Shown here: positions 1 through 5,959 of the stretch, in pieces
Layout of the letters: each line of letters starts with the position of its first letter
Position numbering within the stretch: the first letter of the stretch is position 1
NCBI GenBank assembly: GCA_002887195.1
Contig: PJAB01001247.1
Coordinates: forward strand, 1 to 16,024
DNA from: Chrysochromulina parva
Taxonomy: Eukaryota; Haptophyta; Prymnesiales; Chrysochromulinaceae
DNA length: 16,024 bases
Direction of reading: 5' to 3'
Notes under the pieces: generated by a model
Told to the model about the DNA's origin: nothing
What the model saw: the letters and a program-made list of their open reading frames with translations, nothing else
Database searches by the model: none
Program-made: the position numbers and the translations under genes

Positions 1-4
1 TTCT

Positions 5-60
5 GAGTCGGCCGCGGGGAGCGGTCGGCTCCGGGCCTGCGGCTGTTGAGTCGGCCGCGG
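5..60. repeat. 13-bp direct repeat in GC-rich flank
   Basis: The 13-mer GAGTCGGCCGCGG occurs at 5-17 and again at 48-60, 43 bp apart. The surrounding sequence is very GC-rich. No gene is recognisable here. Confidence 0.6.
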
Positions 61-186
61 CTTCGGTCGTCGCGCTGACGTGCGGGGTGTGTGTTGTTGG
101 TGGGTTTGGATGGTTGTGAGATTCGTCTGTGTGGTCCGTGTGCCTTTGTGCGTCCGCGTGTCCCGTGACCCGTGTGTCCCGTGTGT

Positions 187-289
187 GTCCCGGCTCCCCC
201 CGGTGTCTTTTTACCGGTGTCCCGGCTCCCCCCGGTTACCCCCCGGTGTCTTTTTACCGGTACCCCCGGTGTCTTGCCGGTATACTGGT
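187..289. repeat. Clustered hairpin-forming repeat (CCGGT...ACCGG)
   Basis: Two full copies of a unit containing CCCCGGTGTCTTTTTACCGG lie at about 197-217 and 241-261. Degenerate copies lie between and after them, at 217-240 and 262-289. Each full unit carries an inverted repeat, CCGGT then an 8-nt T-rich spacer then ACCGG, so a short hairpin is possible. The first copy is preceded by GTCCCGGCTCCCC. A near-identical unit, including that prefix, lies at 4278-4313 upstream of the DUF445-family gene, so this is a dispersed element and not only a local tandem. Its function is unknown. Confidence 0.75.
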
Positions 290-473
290 GTGGCCGTTCG
301 GAATCTGCGCGGTCTGAAGGTCTGAACCCTTTTGTTATGAACACGTTATCCGCGCCGCCGGCCACGAGGCAGTGGTCGCCGAGATGGCGTGGGGATTGAG
401 GGTTAGTTGAGGGTCGCATGCTCCGAAGCCGCCCCGCTCCAGAGAGACGACTCATGATGACCTCTCATTGCCT

Positions 474-523
474 CTGATGACGCGTGATGACGACTGATGA
501 CGACTGATGACGACTGATGATGA
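474..523. repeat. 10-bp tandem array, CTGATGACGA type
   Basis: About five units of a 10-bp repeat start near 474, 484, 494, 504 and 514. The three central ones are nearly identical. The array resembles the looser 10-bp array at 621-700, and both probably derive from one unit. No coding potential is recognised on either strand. Confidence 0.8.
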
Positions 524-620
524 CCTCCCTCATCAGGTACTCGCGAGATTGTCCGAGGATCAAGGAGCAAGGACTCCGCGTTGTGGTCGGCTCGCCGCAC
601 CCTAAAACACGGTAAACACC

Positions 621-700
621 CTAATTGCCTCTGATTTCCTCTGATGGCCTCTGATGGCCTTTGATTGCCCCGAACTGCCTCTGATTGCCACTAATGTCTA
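621..700. repeat. 10-bp tandem array, CTGATKGCCT type
   Basis: Units begin at 621, 631, 641, 651, 661, 671, 681 and 691, exactly 10 bp apart. They vary around CTGATTGCCT or CTGATGGCCT. The precise phase over eight units despite base changes indicates expansion by slippage followed by point mutation. Confidence 0.8.
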
Positions 701-765
701 TCCCCAAATTGCCTTACACGATTAGAATGCATGAATCGCTTGCACCCGGGCACCACTGTACGTCT

Positions 766-910
766 AGGTGAGCCACGCGTGAGCCACGTGAGCAAGGGGG
801 TCAGATGAGCCCCAGTGCGGGCGGCGCCGCCCCAGGTGAGCAGGGGGTCAGATGAGCCGGCCAGCCCAGGTGAGCCACGTGAGCCACGTGAGCGGGGGGG
901 GCAGATGAGC
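766..910. repeat. Imperfect 25-46 bp repeat rich in AGGTGAGC
   Basis: Three units start at about 766, 834 and 868. Each begins AGGTGAGC and ends GGTCAGATGAGC or GGCAGATGAGC. The first and third units are longer because they contain extra GTGAGCCAC submotifs. AGGTGAGC matches the eukaryotic 5' splice-site consensus, but no exon or acceptor can be assigned here. Confidence 0.7.
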
Positions 911-1400
911 AAACAGGCGAAGGAGGTAAGCCTTGGCCCAGGTGCGGCCACGCCAGCTGTCGCGGAAAGCTTCACGGTGAGCGCCGCTCCAGACCGTGGT
1001 CCCGCGCACGCTCGCACCCTGTGCGTCGCGTACGAGAAGGAGAACGCCCAAGGCAAGAGCAGGTCCGACAGGTGAGCCGAACGAGCCAGGCGTCTTTGCA
1101 CCACGAGCGACGCATCGCGCCGAGTACAGAAAATGGAGCCAGAAGCTCGTGAGCCAAGCGCCTGTAGAATCGACACTTACTAGTTACCGTACTACGCTAC
1201 ACAACGACCGACGTCGCGGACCGTGAGCCGCAGCAACCATGCGAGCACACCTCCTCACCCACACGTGCGCCCACGTGTCTACTAGGCGCGTCAAAGTGGA
1301 CAATGTCTCTGTGTGCACGGTCTGGTCTATCGTACAAGTGCGCATCAGTTCTGAGCCTTCGCGTCGATTCCGTGGACTCTCTCTCCGTCTGCATCACCGT

Positions 1401-2840
1401 TCACTCACCCTGCACTCTGCTCAAGCCTGCCTCTGGCTTCGCTGGCCGTGGCGCCGAGAAAATCTGCGCCCGCTGCGCCTCGTTGAGCTTCTGCTTGACC
1501 AGCCAGAGGAAGACGCCGCCCGGCGTGCGCCGCCGGTTGGTGCCGTCAAGCGTGAGCAACCCTCCCGAGTCTTCAACTGCCCACGTCTGCACGAGTAGCT
1601 GCCTACTCGCCTCTTCGCCCACGAGCTGCACCACGCGCTGTATGGTCGAGATCACCTCAGGCTTCTGCTCCTCGAGGGACTCTGCGAGCTCCTCGCCCAC
1701 CTCCCGAGCTTCTTCCCCTGCCACGATCAGCACGTCCTTGTCGGCCCGCCCATCCGCCGCCGTGTGGGCCTTCCAAGGAATTAATGCTGTACACTGCTCC
1801 AGCCAATGACCCGCCATGCCGCACCGCTTGCACAGATAGTTCTTCGGCGGCGGCCCCGCCTTGTACTCAGCGTAGCGCGGACAGTGCGTGAGGTAATGGT
1901 CGTTCGCCACGTGGCACGCGTCACACAAGTAGCCCTTTGGCGGTTTGGTGCCATGCTTCGACTTCTTGGCCGACGGCGCGCAGTCCTGGGCAGGTGGGCA
2001 CGCGTCGTCCTGGGCAGGTGGGCACGCGTCGGCCGTGCCGGCGCCGCCTCGGCCGCCGCCGCCGCCGTCGCCGCTACTGCCGTCAGCGTTGCCAGTGCCG
2101 GTGGGCTCGCTGCCGACGAGCGCGGCGCTGCGCTTCTGCGGACAACGGTCGATCCAATGGCCCGGCACCTTGCAAAGTTTGCACATGTACTTGCTCTCGG
2201 GCGGCGGCACAGGCGGCCGCTTCTGGTCATGCGGCGGCTTCTCGGCGGAGCACTGCTCGAGCCAGTGCCCGGCGATGCCACAGCGCTTACACACGTAGCC
2301 CTTGCCGGGCACGCTCGTCAGCCGTTTGGCCGCCTGCTGCTGCGTTGCCGTCGCGAAACTCGCCAGAAGGTCGTCGTACGGCTGGTCGGGGCGCGCGGTG
2401 CGCAGCTGCACCGCGAGCTCGCCGATGCCACCGATCGCGTCGAGCTTATCAGGCATCACTGCGTTGGTCGTCTTCTTCACCACTGTGTCCACGAGCGCGC
2501 GCACCGGGCCGCCGTATGGCAACAACTCCTGATCGAGATCCATCCAATTGGGCAGCCGTACCGACTTGACGATGTGCGGACGCTTGCGCTTGCCCGCGGC
2601 GGCGGGCGCGTGAGCCATAGCTGCCGGGGTATCACTCTCATCAATGAGTCCACCATCTTCAAGCGGCACCGCCTCTCCCTTGGCAGCCTCATCGTCTTCA
2701 TCAAAGTCGCGGTAGACGATGTGCGCGCGCACTGGCAGGTTTGCCCGCCGCTTCAGCGGCTGCACGAATGCATGATTTCCAAATGGATGGGTGAGCTCCG
2801 CCACGGCCGCGCCCAGTTCCGTCACGAGAATCTCGTCCAT
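1401..2840 (-). CDS. Zinc-knuckle protein with C-terminal PHAX-type RNA-binding domain
   Basis: Predicted 479-residue protein, probably nuclear and RNA-binding. Numbered from the Met at 2840-2838, it has four zinc knuckles. Three are CX2CX4HX4C (184-197, 220-233, 337-350) and one is a CX2CX5HX4C variant (306-320). The YxCKRCGxxGHWLEQC style recalls the RBBP6/Mpe1 knuckle. Residues about 389-463 match the PHAX RNA-binding domain (PF10258): a helical start, then DSGGLLTLDGTNRRRTPGGV with the signature GG and RRRTPGG, then a final helix. In known PHAX proteins this domain contacts RNA during snRNA/snoRNA export. A basic GKRKRP near 83-88 may be a nuclear signal. A Gly-rich linker and a duplicated DDACPPAQ lie between knuckles 2 and 3. 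An in-frame Met 13 codons upstream (2879) is disfavoured because its leader is encoded by an 8-bp repeat. The cognate RNA is unknown. Confidence 0.85.
   Translation of the reverse strand: MDEILVTELGAAVAELTHPFGNHAFVQPLKRRANLPVRAHIVYRDFDEDDEAAKGEAVPLEDGGLIDESDTPAAMAHAPAAAGKRKRPHIVKSVRLPNWMDLDQELLPYGGPVRALVDTVVKKTTNAVMPDKLDAIGGIGELAVQLRTARPDQPYDDLLASFATATQQQAAKRLTSVPGKGYVCKRCGIAGHWLEQCSAEKPPHDQKRPPVPPPESKYMCKLCKVPGHWIDRCPQKRSAALVGSEPTGTGNADGSSGDGGGGGRGGAGTADACPPAQDDACPPAQDCAPSAKKSKHGTKPPKGYLCDACHVANDHYLTHCPRYAEYKAGPPPKNYLCKRCGMAGHWLEQCTALIPWKAHTAADGRADKDVLIVAGEEAREVGEELAESLEEQKPEVISTIQRVVQLVGEEASRQLLVQTWAVEDSGGLLTLDGTNRRRTPGGVFLWLVKQKLNEAQRAQIFSAPRPAKPEAGLSRVQGE
1983..2030. repeat. Perfect 24-bp tandem duplication inside the zinc-knuckle gene
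   Basis: Two identical 24-bp copies, 1983-2006 and 2007-2030, encode the duplicated octapeptide DDACPPAQ on the minus strand. The duplication is in frame and falls in the disordered linker between zinc knuckles 2 and 3. Confidence 0.85.
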
Positions 2841-2852
2841 AGGTCGATTTCC

Positions 2853-2882
2853 CAAGCACACAAGCACACAAGCACACAAGCA
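2853..2882. repeat. 8-bp tandem repeat in the 5' leader of the zinc-knuckle gene
   Basis: CAAGCACA is repeated at 2853, 2861 and 2869, with a partial fourth copy from 2877. It lies just upstream of the preferred start at 2840 on the minus strand. It encodes most of the short extension that would result from the alternative upstream Met at 2879, which argues that the extension is not real protein. Confidence 0.8.
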
Positions 2883-3560
2883 TTGGGCTCGTGTGCCGAC
2901 GAGGGATGCTGTTCAACACAACGCGTAAACCTAAACTCCTCGACTTCCCACAAGGAGGCCGATATCCGTGTTGGATGCGGGTGACCGGCTCAGGTGCAAC
3001 AGCGAACAGGTGCTCAACGCCTTGTCCAAAGGGGTATGGGGAGGGTGTCTTTCTCTCTGGATTCACACAGACACACACCGATCTAGAATCCCCTGACCTC
3101 CTGATTTTGAACTCAGTGGTTGACCCAAAGAGGTACATGTATGGGGAGGGATATGGCGAATTCTCGGGTGACAATAATGGCGCGTCGCCCCCCCCCCGGG
3201 CCAGCGCGTTTATTTACCGGCGCTAAAAGCAAAAAGGCGTGCCGGGGCGGGGCCGGGCCCGGGGGCCCTTCAGAGCTTAGTTCCCCTATTGGCCTATTAC
3301 GGCTTAGCCGGGCCCGGCGCGACAAAACCGGATACAATGTGTAGAGGTGGGTGGCGAATTTACGAGATTTCATCTCCCATGCATAACAAGAACCTCTTCA
3401 GAGACGCAACAGAGACGCCGCCACCCGCTCCCCACCCTGAGCCTGGCCACCCTCGCAGGATAACGGACTCCTAAGTATGCTCTCGGAGCCGCATCATCAA
3501 AGTCGAATGGAGAACAAGAGAGGGTAGCAACAGCCGTAAGTAGGGTACACGCTTGTCAGC
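2883..3560. other. Intergenic region between two minus-strand genes
   Basis: This stretch holds the 3' flank of the AP2 gene and the upstream region of the zinc-knuckle gene. A TATGGGGAGGG motif occurs twice (around 3035 and 3140). A run of ten C lies at 3188-3197. GC palindromes with the core CCGGGCCCGG occur at 3253-3262 and 3307-3318. An inverted CCAAT (ATTGG) lies near 3284. No gene is supported on either strand, and no clear TATA box was seen. Confidence 0.5.
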
Positions 3561-4178
3561 TCATTGAGGCGCTCGCTCGGCAAGGAGGACGCTCGGAACG
3601 CGCAGGGACCCAGCTGCCAGGGATTGAAGAGAGAGCGATAGAGAGGCGTCAGCTGCAGCGTAAATCCCCGGCCGAACTCCACCCTGGTCATCCTTGGTTG
3701 ATCGGCCCCGTGGCCGGCCTTGCCGTTTGCGCACGCCCGCCAGGTCCAGCTCGCGCAGCGTGCGCGTATACGCCAATGCCGCCTCCGCTGCAGACGGGAA
3801 GTTGCCAATCGTCCGCACCTTACCGTCCACCTTGAGCTGGGCTTGGTAGGTCACCTTGGCACTTTCCCGCTTGGTAGCCTTGGGGATGCGTTGGTAGACG
3901 CCCTTGTAGCCGGTGTTTGTATTGGCGACATGCAGCATCAGCCCCTCTGCCACGGCCTGTGCAATCACCTGTTCCACTGAAAGCCCCTGCGGCGCCTTTG
4001 TGCTGACCGGATTCGGTGGAGCAGCCTGACGCTGCTGCACCTCCGGGACGTCCGTCGCAACGATTGCAGATTGCATAGCAGCAGCAGCAGCACCCATGTC
4101 GTAGCTGGTGTCCGCCTGAGCTACCACAGCGTAGGCAGCAGGGATGCCATCGTCCGGGGCATCACCAAGTGCCAACAT
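3561..4178 (-). CDS. Small AP2-domain protein with AT-hook (putative transcription factor)
   Basis: Predicted 205-residue protein, probably a nuclear DNA-binding regulator. Residues about 89-143 form one AP2 domain (PF00847): TGYKGVYQRI begins the first strands, YQAQLKVDGKVRTIGNFPSA continues the sheet, and AEAALAYTRTLREL forms the amphipathic helix. A basic AT-hook-like RQGRPRGR follows at 152-159 and could bind the minor groove. The first 80 residues are Ala/Gln-rich and look disordered. The last 45 residues (Ser/Leu/Ala-rich) are unremarkable and might be read-through of an intron, so the C terminus is less certain than the domain. The gene is divergent from the DUF445-family gene, with about 200 bp between start codons. 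Target sites cannot be deduced. Algal AP2 proteins are diverse, so no plant ERF-type function is claimed. Confidence 0.8.
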   Translation of the reverse strand: MLALGDAPDDGIPAAYAVVAQADTSYDMGAAAAAMQSAIVATDVPEVQQRQAAPPNPVSTKAPQGLSVEQVIAQAVAEGLMLHVANTNTGYKGVYQRIPKATKRESAKVTYQAQLKVDGKVRTIGNFPSAAEAALAYTRTLRELDLAGVRKRQGRPRGRSTKDDQGGVRPGIYAAADASLSLSLQSLAAGSLRVPSVLLAERAPQ

Positions 4179-4381
4179 GCGGTGCGGCGCGCCTTAACAA
4201 AAAATTTCCCACAACCGGGGTTTCACACGAAATTGCACGCATCATCAGGCGCAACTTGACACCGCAGGGAGTACTGTACCGGTCCCGGCTCTCCCCGGTG
4301 TCTTTTTACCGGTCTCGAGTTGGGGTTCCGCGGCGCTCCGCCGCAACGCGTCTGCAGCACACCATCATCATTTCGCCGACC
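4179..4381. promoter_or_regulatory. Divergent promoter region between AP2 and DUF445 genes
   Basis: These 203 bp separate the two divergent start codons and must contain both promoters and both 5' leaders. An A-rich stretch (AACAAAAAATTT) lies near 4197. A copy of the dispersed CCGGT/ACCGG hairpin element lies at 4278-4313, 69 bp before the DUF445 start. No clear TATA box is visible. Promoter function is inferred from gene arrangement only. Confidence 0.5.
4278..4313. repeat. Dispersed hairpin repeat copy
   Basis: This copy matches the unit at about 183-217 almost base for base, including the GTCCCGGCTC prefix and the CCGGT-GTCTTTTT-ACCGG hairpin. One position in the C-run differs (CTCTCCCC against CTCCCCCC). 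It sits alone here, not in a tandem cluster, which argues for dispersal of a discrete element. Confidence 0.75.
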
Positions 4382-5817
4382 ATGTTATCGCGCGCGATCC
4401 TGCAACGAGGCGCTCGGTGCCTTGCTGCGGGCTGCCGGCATCGGGCATCCTTCAGCACCCCTGCGCAGCAACCGGCGGGCCTCCTCACGCGGATAGGCCA
4501 AGAAGTTGCCGCCAGACCCGGCGCGTACGCTCTCATACCCACAGTGGCAGCGGGGGTAGGTTTGGTAACGAATTGGATGGGGGTGAAGATGATGTTTGTG
4601 CCTCTCGAGTACCGCGGACTAGACTTGCACCGGTTCGACGATGCGCCGTACGGGCTGTTCGGTTGGCAAGGTGTGGTGCCGTTTCGGACGGAGAAGATGG
4701 CTCGACGGCTCACGGAGATAGTCACCACCGATTTGCTCTCGCTGCGAGAGGCTTTCTCCAAAATCGACCCAAACCATTTAGCCTCGCTGTTGATGCCGCC
4801 CGTGCTCGAGGCCATTCGACGTGACGCGCCCAACGGCGAGTGGTGGGCGTGGGCCCTGCGGCCCTTTTTATGGCCAGTCCTGCGCTCGGTGGCGATCGCG
4901 TTGCGAGCGGAGATTGAGGAGGTGCTCGATTTGGAGCAGGTCGTGATGACTGCATTTGTGCGCGATAAGCAGGTTCTCGTCGATCTCTTCCAGAGGGTAG
5001 GACGATCCGAATTGGATTTCCTGTGCTACGACCAAAGAACATCCAGAACCCCTCCCAGACTCGCCCTCCTTCTCTAACTCCAACTCAACCTTAATCCTAA
5101 CCCCTCCCAGACTCGCCCTCGATCTAACCGTCTGCCTGCCATGTTCCCATGCGCACGCGCGCGTCTCGCAGGGTGCAGTCGGGATTGTACTTTGGCTTCC
5201 TCCTAGGGATCGGCCAGGCGGCCGTGTGGGCCATGGCCCCTCGAGCATGGACGCTGCCGGCCGCCGGCGCGCTCGTTGGCTACGTGACCAATTGGCTTGC
5301 CATCAAGCTTCTCTTCGAGCCAGCAGAACCTACGCCGGTGCTGGGTGGTGCGATCGTGCTGCAGGGGCTCTTCGAGAAGCGTCAGAAGGAGGTGTCCGTA
5401 GAGTTCTCCGCCTTCCTCGCCGCGCGAGTCCTCACGTCTCCCCGCCTCTTTGATGAGCTCGCCAACGGGACTCACCGTACGGAATTCGAAGCGCTCCTGC
5501 GGCGCGTCGTGCCCTTCATTGTTCCCGACGCCGTCGTGTCCGCCGCCGCCAACGGGCTGCGTGACCTTGCCAGCGAGCCCATGCACCATCCGACGCACCT
5601 GTACGTCGCCGAGCGGCTCTGCATCGAGCCTACGCTATGCCATCGGCTACAGCAGCTCTCGCCGTCCAACTTCGAGAACCTGCTGCATCCCGTGTTCAAG
5701 GAGGACGAGGTCGTGCTCATCGTCGTCGGAGGCGTGCTCGGCGCCGCTGCCGGCCTCGTTCAGCTCCGCTTTGGCTGGGGCGGGCCCGAGGCCGTGGCCA
5801 AGCTGGCGATGAGGTGA
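4382..5817 (+). CDS. DUF445-family membrane protein, two exons, mitochondrial-type presequence
   Basis: Spliced gene: exon 1 4382-5022, intron 5023-5171, exon 2 5172-5817, giving 428 residues. The join reads ELDFL|VQSGLYFGFLLG, continuous across a conserved stretch of the DUF445/YheB family (PF04286), whose function is unknown. The family's duplicated signature appears twice: VTNWMGVKMMFVPLE (62-76) and YVTNWLAIKLLFEP (251-264). Membrane-prone segments lie near 52-65, 219-235 and 245-255, and a strong C-terminal one (VVLIVVGGVLGAAAGLVQL) near 389-410. The N terminus MLSRAILQRGARCLAAGCRHRASFST is Arg-rich without acidic residues, typical of a mitochondrial presequence. The start at 4382 is chosen over an open upstream frame because of this presequence and because the upstream part is repeat-derived. 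The next gene begins 142 bp downstream on the same strand. Confidence 0.85.
5023..5171 (+). other. GT-AG spliceosomal intron in the DUF445-family gene
   Basis: The donor CT|GTGCTA at 5023 and acceptor CTCGCAG at 5165-5171 define a 149-nt phase-2 intron. Splicing turns CT+G into Leu and joins the two halves of a conserved motif without loss. Unspliced, exon 1 would run on to a stop at 5075-5077. The intron holds a perfect 22-bp direct repeat (5047-5068 and 5099-5120) starting AACCCCTCCCAGACTCG. The donor is weak compared with the GTGAGT consensus. Confidence 0.85.
5047..5120. repeat. 22-bp direct repeat within the intron
   Basis: Identical 22-bp copies lie at 5047-5068 and 5099-5120, 52 bp apart, separated by a pyrimidine-rich stretch. 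Both are inside the inferred intron of the DUF445-family gene. Confidence 0.85.
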
Positions 5818-5959
5818 CGCAGATCCCACGTGAATTGAACGTACCGCTCTTTAGTAAGGTCCTCAACATTGCGACTAGAACAACTCGTAATTGAGCGAGT
5901 TCATTCACAACACACCAACACCGCTCACAGGTGTTCACAACACGAATCGTCATCACAAA

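Larger units (their letters stand above)
1..1400. other. Gene-free, repeat-rich region
   Basis: No convincing gene was found on either strand. Open frames in this stretch are short, overlap one another, have repeat-driven compositions rich in Arg, Pro and Ser, and contain no motif I recognise. The region lies downstream of the minus-strand gene ending at 1401, so its right part probably includes that gene's 3' untranslated region. The rest is described under the separate repeat entries. An unannotated non-coding RNA or a spliced gene with tiny exons cannot be excluded. Confidence 0.6.

Noticed and set aside
474..523. C/D-box snoRNA from GTGATGA and CTGA boxes
   Set aside because: Both boxes arise from the 10-bp tandem unit, and there is no terminal stem or single guide interval. 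The motifs are better explained by the repeat.
691..1176. 161-codon minus-strand frame
   Set aside because: It overlaps the GTGAGC repeat array, is Arg/Ser/Leu-rich and has no recognisable motif. Its length is expected by chance in GC-rich DNA.
1806..2984. 392-codon plus-strand frame
   Set aside because: It is antisense to the zinc-knuckle/PHAX gene, whose motifs are clear. Composition is dominated by Arg, Ala, Val and Leu, as expected for a shadow frame.
3285..3300. Library-adaptor-like GGCCTATTACGGC suggesting vector contamination
   Set aside because: It differs from the common SfiI adaptor core, and the flanks are ordinary genomic sequence with no other vector signs.
4169..4381. Upstream extension of the DUF445-family protein from the Met at 4169
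   Set aside because: The extension is encoded by the divergent promoter and the hairpin repeat, and it would bury the clear mitochondrial-type presequence.
5090..5110. Telomere-like CCTAACCCC in the intron
   Set aside because: It is a single occurrence inside a gene, with no tandem (CCCTAA)n.
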